Part shown: one piece after another, positions 41,521-51,200 of the stretch
Layout: the number at the start of each line of letters is the position of its first letter
Position numbering within the stretch: position 1 is the stretch's first letter
From: G051132615 sp051132615
GTDB taxonomy: Bacteria; Pseudomonadota; Gammaproteobacteria; Burkholderiales; Neisseriaceae
Assembly (NCBI RefSeq): GCF_051132615.1
Contig: NZ_CP152375.1
Span: 1,798,001 to 1,862,000, forward strand
DNA length: 64,000 nt
Reading direction: 5' to 3'
The notes under the pieces: model-generated
Database searches by the model: none
What the model was told of the DNA's origin: nothing
What the model saw: only the letters and a program-made list of their open reading frames with translations
Translations under genes and position numbers: made by a program

Positions 41521-41592
41521 TGATATTATGAAAAACTTTTCATTGGGGAGCGAGCAAGGCTTGCGTTAGACCCGTTTTTTAGGAGTGAAATT

Positions 41593-42024
41593 GTGGCAAA
41601 AAAAATCATAGGCTACATTAAGTTGCAAGTGCCTGCAGGTAAAGCAAATCCATCTCCACCAATTGGCCCAGCTTTAGGTCAGCGTGGATTGAATATTATG
41701 GAGTTTTGTAAAGCATTTAATGCGCAAACTCAAGGTATGGAACCTGGATTACCTATTCCAGTTGTGATTACTGCTTTTGCAGATAAGTCATTTTCTTTTG
41801 TGATGAAAACGCCACCTGCAACAATTATGTTGAAAAAAGCGGCAGGTATTCAAAAAGGCAGTCCAAGACCACATACAGATAAAGTGGGTAAAGTGACACG
41901 AGCACAATTGGAAGAAATTGCTAAAGCGAAAGAGCCTGACTTGACAGCATCTAACCTTGATGCTGCTGTACGTATTATTGCTGGTTCTGCCCGCTCAATG
42001 GGTATTGAAGTGGAGGGCGTGTAA
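41593..42024 (+). CDS. rplK: 50S ribosomal protein L11
   Basis: This 143-residue protein of the ribosomal GTPase centre has the N-terminal KLQVPAGKANPSPPIGPALGQ region and the RNA-binding C-terminal domain (IKEAKEPDLTASNLDAAVR-like segment). It starts with GTG, preceded by AGGAG; an ATG start is not available at this position. rplA follows immediately. Confidence 0.97.
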   Translation: MAKKIIGYIKLQVPAGKANPSPPIGPALGQRGLNIMEFCKAFNAQTQGMEPGLPIPVVITAFADKSFSFVMKTPPATIMLKKAAGIQKGSPRPHTDKVGKVTRAQLEEIAKAKEPDLTASNLDAAVRIIAGSARSMGIEVEGV

Positions 42025-42025
42025 C

Positions 42026-42721
42026 ATGGCAAAATTATCTAAAAGACTAAAAACAATCAAAGCGACTGTTGATAGTAATAAATTGTATGCTATTGATGAG
42101 GCCATTGCTTTGGCAAAACAGGCTGCAACAGCAAAATTCGATGAATCAATTGATGTGTCTTTTAACTTAGGTGTGGATCCTCGTAAATCAGATCAAGTGA
42201 TTCGTGGTTCAGTTGTGTTGCCTAAAGGAACAGGTAAAACAGTTCGCGTTGCAGTATTCACCCAAGGTGCGAATGCAGATGCTGCTAAAGAAGCAGGTGC
42301 TGATGTGGTTGGGTTTGAAGATTTGGCTGAACAGGTTAAAGCCGGTAATTTAGACTTTGATATTGTGATTGCTTCACCTGATGCTATGCGTATTGTCGGA
42401 CAGTTAGGTACTGTATTAGGACCAAGAGGTCTAATGCCAAACCCTAAAGTTGGTACTGTAACGCCTAATGTTGCAGAAGCTGTAAAAAATGCTAAAGCAG
42501 GTCAAGTGCAATATCGTACTGACAAAGCTGGCATTATTCACGCAACTATTGGTCGTGCCTCTTTTGAAGCAGCCGATTTGCGTGTTAATTTTAATGCTTT
42601 ATTAGATGCTTTAGTTAAAGCAAAGCCTGCTGCAGCTAAGGGACAGTATGTGAAGAAAATTGCTGTTTCTAGCACTATGGGTGTTGGTGTAAAAGTTGAC
42701 ACGGGTAGTGTGAATAATTAA
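42026..42721 (+). CDS. rplA: 50S ribosomal protein L1
   Basis: This 231-residue 23S-binding L1-stalk protein, also the usual autoregulator of rplKA, starts at 42026 (MAKLSKRLKTIKATVD) one base after the rplK stop, with TGGAGGG upstream. The L1 signature MRIVGQLGTVLGPRGLMPNP is present. A longer in-frame start at 41957 inside rplK would not resemble L1. Confidence 0.97.
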   Translation: MAKLSKRLKTIKATVDSNKLYAIDEAIALAKQAATAKFDESIDVSFNLGVDPRKSDQVIRGSVVLPKGTGKTVRVAVFTQGANADAAKEAGADVVGFEDLAEQVKAGNLDFDIVIASPDAMRIVGQLGTVLGPRGLMPNPKVGTVTPNVAEAVKNAKAGQVQYRTDKAGIIHATIGRASFEAADLRVNFNALLDALVKAKPAAAKGQYVKKIAVSSTMGVGVKVDTGSVNN

Positions 42722-42966
42722 TTTAGGAATGTTTCTTATCTGATTTGATGTAAGTTGGGTAAGAAAATCGGACTGGTTACTTTACGGTAACTGGTAGTCA
42801 AAGACCGTAGGGATTGCTTTAATTTAAAATTTAGTTACCTAAAACCCTACGCAGACGGAAACACGTTAAGATTTATGTAGCAAGTTTACTTGCTAAGTTG
42901 TCTTCTTGGTGGTGCCGCTCTGGAAAATGAAGCGTTAGCTTCTTTTTAGTAAATTGGAGGTGGACC
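42722..42966 (+). promoter_or_regulatory. rplJ leader (L10-type leader region)
   Basis: This 245-bp non-coding stretch between rplA and rplJ can form several hairpins: GGTTAC/GTAACT near 42776, CGTAGGG/CCCTACG at 42806-42812 and 42845-42851, and GAAGC/GCTTC at 42929-42942 followed by TTTTT. Its position is that of the L10 leader bound by the L10-L12 complex for autoregulation. The last hairpin and T-tract resemble a short attenuator. Confidence 0.65.
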
Positions 42967-43464
42967 TTGAGTCTCAATATTGAAGCCAAAAAGGCAGCCG
43001 TAACTGAAATTAGCGAAAATATTGCTAATGCACAGACTATGGTTATTGCCGAATATCGTGGTATCAGTGTTGCCAGCATGACCACACTTCGTGCTAAAGC
43101 GCGTGAACAAGGTGTATATTTACGCGTACTAAAAAATACTTTAGCTCGTCGTGCTGTTGATGGAACTTCTTTTTCTGCATTAGCTGATCAAATGGTCGGA
43201 CCATTGGTTTATGCAGTTTCAGAAGACCCAGTTGCTGCAGCAAAGGTATTGCAACAATTTTCAAAACAAGATGAGAAAATCGTTATTAAAGCAGGTTCTT
43301 ATAATGGGGATTTACTCGATGCTGCCCAAGTTTCTGAGTTGGCTTCTATCCCAAGTAGGGATGAGTTGCTTGCTAAATTGTTGGGTATTATGCAAGCACC
43401 TGTTTCTGGCTTTGCTAGAGCTTTGGCTGCATTATCTGCAAAAAAAGAATCTGAAGCAGCTTAA
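42967..43464 (+). CDS. rplJ: 50S ribosomal protein L10
   Basis: This 165-residue stalk-base protein holds the L7/L12 dimers. The start is TTG at 42967, with an excellent GGAGG six bases upstream. The resulting MSLNIEAKKAAVTEISENIA matches L10, and no ATG upstream or just downstream gives a good N-terminus. The body shows VIAEYRGISVASMTTLRAKA and VLKNTLARRAV, and a C-terminal alanine-rich helix for L12 binding. A weak start codon may help set the L10 to L12 ratio. Confidence 0.97.
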   Translation: MSLNIEAKKAAVTEISENIANAQTMVIAEYRGISVASMTTLRAKAREQGVYLRVLKNTLARRAVDGTSFSALADQMVGPLVYAVSEDPVAAAKVLQQFSKQDEKIVIKAGSYNGDLLDAAQVSELASIPSRDELLAKLLGIMQAPVSGFARALAALSAKKESEAA

Positions 43465-43509
43465 TGATCATTTTTGTTTTAAATAAATTATTTTTAGGAG
43501 TTTTATAAT

Positions 43510-43887
43510 ATGGCAATTTCTCAAGAAGATATCTTAGAAGCAGTTGGTAACTTAACTGTAATGGAATTAAATGAACTAGTTAAAGCATTTGAAGAAAAAT
43601 TTGGTGTGTCTGCAGCAGCTCTAGCAGTTGCTGGCGGTGGCGCTGCAGCTGGCGGTGCTGCAGCAGCAGAAGAAAAAACAGAATTTGATGTGGTATTAAC
43701 TGCTGCTGGTGACCAAAAAGTAAATGTGATTAAAGTGGTTCGTGCTGTTACAGGTCTAGGTTTAAAAGAAGCTAAAGACATGGTTGATGGTGCACCTAAA
43801 GCAATTAAAGAAGGTGTATCAAAAGCTGAAGCTGAAGACATGGTTAAACAACTTACCGAGGCTGGTGCTAAAGCTGAGATGAAATAA
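43510..43887 (+). CDS. rplL: 50S ribosomal protein L7/L12
   Basis: This 125-residue acidic stalk protein has an N-terminal dimer helix region, an alanine/glycine hinge (AVAGGGAAAGGAAAAEEKTE) and the C-terminal domain with KVNVIKVVRAVTGLGLKEAK and VDGAPKAIKEGV. The strong TTTAGGAG ribosome site fits its multicopy stoichiometry. A hairpin follows before rpoB. Confidence 0.98.
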   Translation: MAISQEDILEAVGNLTVMELNELVKAFEEKFGVSAAALAVAGGGAAAGGAAAAEEKTEFDVVLTAAGDQKVNVIKVVRAVTGLGLKEAKDMVDGAPKAIKEGVSKAEAEDMVKQLTEAGAKAEMK

Positions 43888-43903
43888 GCTTTATAACCTC
43901 TCT

Positions 43904-43930
43904 TGGGCTGGTAGTTTTTCTACCAGCCCA
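43904..43930 (+). other. hairpin between rplL and rpoB
   Basis: TGGGCTGGTAG (43904-43914) pairs perfectly with CTACCAGCCCA (43920-43930) around TTTTT. No T-run follows on the 3' side. It is probably a partial attenuator or RNA-processing site separating ribosomal-protein and rpoBC mRNA levels. Confidence 0.65.
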
Positions 43931-44024
43931 ATTGTGCTTGTTATTGAGTAATTACCAATACGCACTAAAATGATTTAAGTGCTTATCGTTAATTGCTAGC
44001 AAATCACTTACAAATGGAGACTCC

Positions 44025-47000
44025 ATGAGTTATTCTTTCACAGAGAAAAAGCGTATTCGTAAAAGCTTTGCAAAACGTGCCAACGTTTTAGACGTTCCTT
44101 TCCTGTTAGCGACACAGTTGGATTCATATTCTGACTTTTTACAGCTAAACGCTTCTTATGATAAACGTGAAGATAAAGGGTTGCAGGCGGCCTTTTCATC
44201 GATTTTTCCTATCGTCAGCCATAATGGTTATGCTCGTTTAGAGTTCGTACATTACGTATTGGGTGAGCCTGTATTCGATATTCAAGAGTGCCAATTGAGG
44301 GGCATTACTTATGCAGCCCCATTACGCGCTAGAATTAAGTTAGTGATTTTGGATAAAGAATCATCTAAACCTGTGGTGAAAGAAATACGTGAAAATGAAG
44401 TTTACATGGGTGAAATTCCATTGATGACACCTAGTGGTTCATTTGTGATTAACGGAACAGAGCGTGTGATTGTTTCTCAGCTTCATCGTTCGCCTGGCGT
44501 GTTTTTTGAACATGATAAAGGGAAAGGACACTCTTCTGGGAAATTATTGTTTTCCGCTAGAATTATTCCTTACCGTGGGTCATGGTTAGATTTAGAGTTT
44601 GATCCTAAAGATCTTTTATATTTCCGTATTGATCGCCGTCGTAAAATGCCAATTAGTATTTTATTAAAAGCATTGGGTTTTACATCAGAGCAAATATTAG
44701 AAACTTTCTATGATAATGAAACTTATTATTTATCAAAAGAAGGAGTGCAAACAGATCTCATTCCAGAAAGACTAAAAGGTGAAACTGCTAAAGCAGATAT
44801 TTTGGCTGAAGATGGCACAGTATTAGTTGCTAAAGATAAACGCATTAATGCCAAAGTTGTACGTGATATTGTTGCTGCAAATATTAAGCGCTTAAATGTC
44901 GAGCCAGATTCATTGCTTGGTAAAATTTTGGCTCAACCTGTAGTGAATACGGATACAGGGGAAATCATTGCTTCTGCTAATGAAGAGATAACAGAAGAGC
45001 TATTAGCAAAATTAGATATTCATAGCGTGAAAGAAATTCATACCCTTTATATCAATGATCTTGACCAAGGTAATTTCATTTCACAAACATTGCGTACTGA
45101 TGAAACAACAGACCAATTGCAAGCTAAAGTGGCCATTTACCGTATGATGCGCCCAGGTGAACCACCAACAGAGGAAGCTGTAGAGCAATTATTCCATCGG
45201 ATGTTCTTTAATGAAGATTCATATGACCTATCTAAAGTGGGGCGTATGAAATTTAATACAAGAACATATCAACAAAAATTAGATGATAAAACGCCAGATT
45301 GGTTTAAACGTTTATTAGAAAAAACTACAGCAAATTTATCTTCTGAGCATGCTGGTGTATTGTCTTTCGATGATATTGTTATTGTTATTGCTACTCTGGT
45401 AGAGTTACGTAATGGCCGTGGCGAAGTTGATGATATTGATCACTTAGGAAACCGACGTGTTCGTTCAGTTGGTGAATTGGTTGAGAATCAATTTAGAGCA
45501 GGTCTTGCTCGTGTTGAACGTGCAGTAAAAGAGCGTTTGAATCAGGCTGAGTCCGAAAATTTGATGCCGCATGATCTGATTAATGCTAAGCCTGTTAGTG
45601 CCGCAATTAAAGAATTCTTTGGCTCAAGTCAATTGAGTCAGTTTATGGATCAAACTAATCCTCTATCTGAAATTACGCATAAGCGTCGTGTTTCAGCATT
45701 AGGTCCTGGTGGTTTGACTCGAGAACGTGCAGGCTTCGAAGTTCGAGATGTACACCCAACACATTATGGTCGTGTTTGTCCAATTGAAACACCTGAAGGA
45801 CCAAATATTGGTTTGATTAATTCATTATCTGTTTATGCACGAACCAATGAATATGGCTTTTTAGAAACACCTTACCGTAGAGTAAGTGATGGCACCGTAA
45901 CAAATGAAATCGATTATTTATCTGCAATTGAAGAAGGTCGCTATGTTATTGCTCAGGCAAATGCGGCATTAGATTCAGCTGGTCGTTTAGTTGATGAATT
46001 GGTTACTTGCCGTGAGAAAGGTGAAACCATACTTTCAACTCCAGATCGTGTTCAATATATGGATGTGGCCACTGGACAAGTTGTATCAGTTGCCGCTTCA
46101 TTGATTCCATTTTTAGAGCATGATGATGCAAACCGTGCATTGATGGGGGCAAATATGCAGCGTCAAGCTGTACCTTGTTTGCGTCCAGAAAAACCATTTG
46201 TGGGTACTGGAATTGAGCGGGCTGTGGCGATTGACTCTGGTACAACAGTTGTCGCACGTAGAGGTGGTATTGTTGACTATGTTGACTCAGGCAGAATTGT
46301 GGTACGTGTGCATGATGATGAAGCTGTCGCCGGTGAAGTAGGTGTTGATATTTATAATTTGATTAAGTTTACTCGTTCAAATCAAAGTACCAATATTAAC
46401 CAATGTCCTATCGTACAAGTAGGCGACAATATTCAGCGTGGTGATGTGATTGCGGATGGTGCTTCTACTGACCTTGGTGAATTGGCGTTAGGTCAAAATA
46501 TGACCATTGCGTTTATGCCTTGGAATGGCTATAACTTTGAAGATTCTATCTTGATTTCGGAAAAAATCGTTGCAGAAGATCGTTATACTTCAATTCATAT
46601 TGAAGAATTGAATGTGGTTGCTCGAGATACGAAATTAGGTGCAGAAGAAATCACTCGAGATATTCCAAATTTATCAGAAAGAATGCAAGGTCGTTTGGAT
46701 GATTCTGGAATTGTCTATATAGGTGCAGAAGTTGACGCTGGTGATGTGTTGGTTGGAAAAGTCACACCTAAAGGTGAGACGCAGCTGACACCAGAAGAAA
46801 AATTGCTCAGAGCTATTTTTGGTGAAAAAGCTTCTGATGTAAAAGATACTTCTTTGCGTATGCCTACAGGCATGAGTGGTACTGTAATCGATGTCCAAGT
46901 GTTTACTAGAGAAGGTATTCAACGCGATGATCGTGCACAATCTATTATTGACGCTGAATTGAAGCGTTATAGACAAGATTTAAATGATCAATTACGTATT

Positions 47001-48200
47001 TTTACTGATGATGCATTTAGTCGTATTGAACGATTGATTGTTGGTAAAGTAGTCAATGGTGGTCCTAATAAATTGGCTAAGGGTAAAGAAGTGACTGCTG
47101 AATATTTGAGTGGTTTGTCTTCACGACATGACTGGTTTGATATTCGTATGGCTGATGAAGAAGTTGCTAAACAGTTAGAGCTGATTAAGCTAAGCCTTCA
47201 ACAAAAACATGAAGAGTTTGATTTACAATATGAAGTTAAAAAGAAAAAATTAACTCAAGGTGATGAGTTGCCACCTGGTGTACAAAAAATGGTGAAGGTC
47301 TTTATCGCGGTTAAGCGTCGCCTTCAAGCTGGGGATAAAATGGCTGGTCGTCATGGTAATAAAGGCGTGGTTTCTAAAATTATGCCCGTTGAAGATATGC
47401 CTTATTTAGCTAATGGGCGTCCTGTCGATATTGTTTTGAATCCATTAGGGGTTCCAAGTCGTATGAATATCGGGCAAATCTTAGAAGTTCATTTGGGATG
47501 GGCTGCAAAAGGTATTGGTGAGCGAGTTGATGCTATGTTAGCTGAGCAGCGTCAAATTTCAGAAGTACGCAGTTTGATGAATCAACTTTATAACACTTCA
47601 GGTCGTTCAGAAGAAATAGAAAAATTTTCTGATGATGAGGTGCTTGCTTTAGCTCAGAATTTAAGAAGAGGGGTTACTTTTGCTTCACCAGTTTTTGATG
47701 GTGCAAAAGAAGAAGAAATTAAAGCGATGTTAAACCTAGCTTATCCAGCAGAGGATCCTGCTATTGAAAAATTAGGCTTTAATGAAACCAAAACACAAGT
47801 TACCTTATATGATGGACGTTCAGGAGAAGCATTTGATCGTAAAGTAACAGTGGGCGTGATGCATTATTTGAAATTACATCATTTAGTTGACGATAAAATG
47901 CATGCCCGTTCTACTGGACCATATAGTTTAGTAACCCAACAACCATTGGGTGGTAAAGCTCAATTTGGTGGCCAGCGTTTTGGTGAGATGGAGGTTTGGG
48001 CACTAGAAGCTTATGGTGCTGCTTATACCTTGCAAGAAATGTTGACTGTGAAATCTGATGATGTAACAGGCCGTACAAAAATGTATGAAAATATCGTTAA
48101 AGGTGAACACAAAATTGAAGCTGGAATGCCAGAATCGTTTAATGTGCTGGTAAAAGAAATCCGTTCACTAGGCTTGGATATTGATTTAGAACGTAATTAA
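44025..48200 (+). CDS. rpoB: RNA polymerase beta subunit
   Basis: This 1391-residue subunit has the N-terminal FTEKKRIRKSFAKR and the rifampicin region with SSQLSQFMDQTNPLSEITHKRRVSALGPGGL (clusters I-II, no resistance-type change visible at the S/Q/D/H/R positions). Other conserved blocks include IETPEGPNIGLI, GDKMAGRHGNKGVVS and the C-terminal clamp region. Its length matches neisserial RpoB. It is co-transcribed with rplJL and rpoC. Confidence 0.98.
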   Translation: MSYSFTEKKRIRKSFAKRANVLDVPFLLATQLDSYSDFLQLNASYDKREDKGLQAAFSSIFPIVSHNGYARLEFVHYVLGEPVFDIQECQLRGITYAAPLRARIKLVILDKESSKPVVKEIRENEVYMGEIPLMTPSGSFVINGTERVIVSQLHRSPGVFFEHDKGKGHSSGKLLFSARIIPYRGSWLDLEFDPKDLLYFRIDRRRKMPISILLKALGFTSEQILETFYDNETYYLSKEGVQTDLIPERLKGETAKADILAEDGTVLVAKDKRINAKVVRDIVAANIKRLNVEPDSLLGKILAQPVVNTDTGEIIASANEEITEELLAKLDIHSVKEIHTLYINDLDQGNFISQTLRTDETTDQLQAKVAIYRMMRPGEPPTEEAVEQLFHRMFFNEDSYDLSKVGRMKFNTRTYQQKLDDKTPDWFKRLLEKTTANLSSEHAGVLSFDDIVIVIATLVELRNGRGEVDDIDHLGNRRVRSVGELVENQFRAGLARVERAVKERLNQAESENLMPHDLINAKPVSAAIKEFFGSSQLSQFMDQTNPLSEITHKRRVSALGPGGLTRERAGFEVRDVHPTHYGRVCPIETPEGPNIGLINSLSVYARTNEYGFLETPYRRVSDGTVTNEIDYLSAIEEGRYVIAQANAALDSAGRLVDELVTCREKGETILSTPDRVQYMDVATGQVVSVAASLIPFLEHDDANRALMGANMQRQAVPCLRPEKPFVGTGIERAVAIDSGTTVVARRGGIVDYVDSGRIVVRVHDDEAVAGEVGVDIYNLIKFTRSNQSTNINQCPIVQVGDNIQRGDVIADGASTDLGELALGQNMTIAFMPWNGYNFEDSILISEKIVAEDRYTSIHIEELNVVARDTKLGAEEITRDIPNLSERMQGRLDDSGIVYIGAEVDAGDVLVGKVTPKGETQLTPEEKLLRAIFGEKASDVKDTSLRMPTGMSGTVIDVQVFTREGIQRDDRAQSIIDAELKRYRQDLNDQLRIFTDDAFSRIERLIVGKVVNGGPNKLAKGKEVTAEYLSGLSSRHDWFDIRMADEEVAKQLELIKLSLQQKHEEFDLQYEVKKKKLTQGDELPPGVQKMVKVFIAVKRRLQAGDKMAGRHGNKGVVSKIMPVEDMPYLANGRPVDIVLNPLGVPSRMNIGQILEVHLGWAAKGIGERVDAMLAEQRQISEVRSLMNQLYNTSGRSEEIEKFSDDEVLALAQNLRRGVTFASPVFDGAKEEEIKAMLNLAYPAEDPAIEKLGFNETKTQVTLYDGRSGEAFDRKVTVGVMHYLKLHHLVDDKMHARSTGPYSLVTQQPLGGKAQFGGQRFGEMEVWALEAYGAAYTLQEMLTVKSDDVTGRTKMYENIVKGEHKIEAGMPESFNVLVKEIRSLGLDIDLERN

Positions 48201-48247
48201 ACAGTATGAGGCAGTTGAATTGACTGCCTCCTAAAACGGAGTAACCC

Positions 48248-51200
48248 ATGAAAGCATTACTGGATTTATTCAAACAACCACAAAACCTTGGGGCAGATGA
48301 TGAGTTTGATGCAATTAAAATTGGCATTGCCTCACCTGATACTGTTCGTTCTTGGTCATATGGTGAAGTAAAAAAACCAGAAACAATTAATTATCGAACT
48401 TTTAAACCAGAACGCGATGGTTTGTTCTGTGCCAAAATTTTTGGCCCAATTAAAGACTACGAATGTTTATGTGGGAAATATAAACGTTTAAAATATAAAG
48501 GTGTCACTTGTGAGAAATGTGGGGTAGAGGTTACTTTATCAAAAGTGCGCCGTGAACGCATGGGGCATATTGAGTTAGCAACACCTGTTGCCCATATTTG
48601 GTTTTTAAAATCTCTTCCTTCTCGTTTGGGCATGGTGTTAGACATGACTTTACGTGATATTGAACGAGTATTGTATTTTGAAGCATTTGTTGTTACTGAA
48701 CCAGGGATGACAACTTTGCAACCTCGTCAGCTTTTAACGGAAGAAGATTACTATACTAAGTTAGAAGAGCATGGCGAAGAGTTCGATGCTTTTATGGGGG
48801 CAGAAGGTATACGTGAATTATTGCGTAAACTTGATATTCCACAAGAAATTAATATTTTACGTCAAGAACTAGAATCTACAAATTCAGACACAAAAATTAA
48901 AAAAATTGCAAAACGTCTAAAAGTGTTAGAAGCATTTGAGCGTTCTGGTATGAAACCAGAATGGATGATTATGGACGTTTTGCCTGTTTTACCTCCAGAT
49001 TTACGTCCATTGGTACCATTGGATGGTGGGCGTTTTGCGACATCAGATCTAAATGATTTATACCGTAGAGTGATCAATCGTAATAATCGATTAAAACGTT
49101 TATTGGAATTGCGTGCACCAGATATTATTGTTCGTAATGAAAAACGTATGTTGCAAGAAGCGGTAGATTCGTTACTGGATAATGGTCGTCGTGGTAAAGC
49201 AATGACTGGTGCAAATAAGCGTCCGTTAAAATCCTTAGCCGATATGATTAAAGGTAAAGGTGGGCGTTTCCGTCAAAATCTATTAGGTAAACGTGTAGAT
49301 TATTCTGGTCGTTCAGTGATTACAGTTGGACCTTACCTACGTTTGCATCAGTGTGGTTTGCCTAAAAAAATGGCTTTGGAGTTATTTAAACCATTCATTT
49401 TCCATAAATTGGAAGTGCGTGGCTTATCTTCCACCATTAAAGCAGCTAAAAAGTTAGTAGAGCAAGAAGTACCTGAAGTTTGGGATATTTTAGAAGAAGT
49501 AATTCGTGAACATCCCGTACTGTTAAATAGGGCACCTACTTTGCACCGTTTGGGTATTCAAGCTTTTGAACCCATTTTGATTGAAGGCAAAGCCATCCAG
49601 TTACATCCGTTGGTTTGTGCCGCATTTAATGCCGACTTTGACGGCGACCAAATGGCTGTTCATGTTCCTTTAAGCTTAGAAGCACAAATGGAAGCGCGCA
49701 CATTAATGCTTGCTTCTAATAATGTGTTGTCTCCTGCTAATGGAGAACCAATTATTGTTCCTTCACAAGACATTGTGTTAGGTTTGTATTACATGACTCG
49801 TGAAAAAGTCAATGGCCGTGGTGAAGGCATGCTCTTTACTGATGTTAAGGAAGTGCATCGTGCATATCAAACACGTCAGGTAGACTTAGAAACAAAAATC
49901 ACTGTTCGTATTAAAGAATGGCGGTTAGATGAACAAGGTGAATTTGCACCAGTTATTAACCGTTATAATACAACTGTAGGTAGAGCAATAATTTCAGAAA
50001 TTTTACCAAAGGGATTGCCTTTTGAATATGTTAATAAAGCATTGAAGAAAAAAGAAATTTCTCGATTGATTAATGCTTCTTTCCGCTTGTGTGGTATTAA
50101 AGAAACCGTTATTTTTGCAGATCAATTAATGTATACTGGGTTTGCATATTCAACACGTGGTGGTATTTCGATTTGTGTGGATGATATGCAGGTTCCAGCA
50201 CAAAAGGCACCATTATTGGCAGAAGCTCACAATGAAGTGAAAGAAATCGAAGAGCAGTATCGTCAAGGTCTGGTTACTCAAGGTGAACGATATAATAAAG
50301 TGGTCGATATTTGGGGTCGGACAGGCGACAAGATTGCTAAAGCAATGATGGATGAGCTTTCTACAGAAAAGACCATTGACAAAGAAGGTAAAGAAGTTGA
50401 TCAGGAATCTTTTAACTCTATTTACATGATGGCCGACTCTGGCGCACGTGGTTCTGTTGCTCAAATTAAACAGCTAGCGGGTATGCGTGGTTTGATGGCA
50501 AAACCAGATGGTTCCATTATCGAAACTCCGATTACATCAAATTTCCGTGAAGGCTTGACAGTATTACAGTACTTTATTTCGACTCATGGTGCGCGTAAAG
50601 GTTTGGCCGATACGGCATTAAAAACAGCAAACTCAGGTTACCTGACTCGCCGTTTGGTTGATGTGACACAAGACTTAGTAGTTGTTGAGGATGATTGTGG
50701 AACAGATGATGGCTTCATTATGAAGGCTGTTGTACAAGGCGGTGATGTTATTGAACCTTTGCGTGATCGTATTTTAGGTCGTGTAACGGCTGTTGATGTG
50801 GTTGATCCAAGCTCACATGAAACGCTAATTGAAGCGGGTACACCACTTGACGAAGCAATGGTTGATTTAATTGATAGTTCTGGTGTTGATGAAGTGAAAG
50901 TTCGTACACCAATTACTTGTCAAACACGTTATGGTTTATGTGCAACTTGTTATGGACGTGACTTAGCTAGAGGTCAAAGAGTGAACTCTGGTGAGGCTGT
51001 GGGCGTGATTGCTGCCCAATCAATTGGGGAACCTGGTACACAGTTAACCATGCGTACCTTCCATATTGGTGGTGCAGCGTCTCGTTCAGCTGCGGCAAGT
51101 CAAGTAGAAGCAAAATCAAACGGAACAGTACGTTTTTCTAGCCAAATGCGTTATGTAACAAATAACAAAGGTCAATTAATTGTTATTGGTCGTTCATGTG

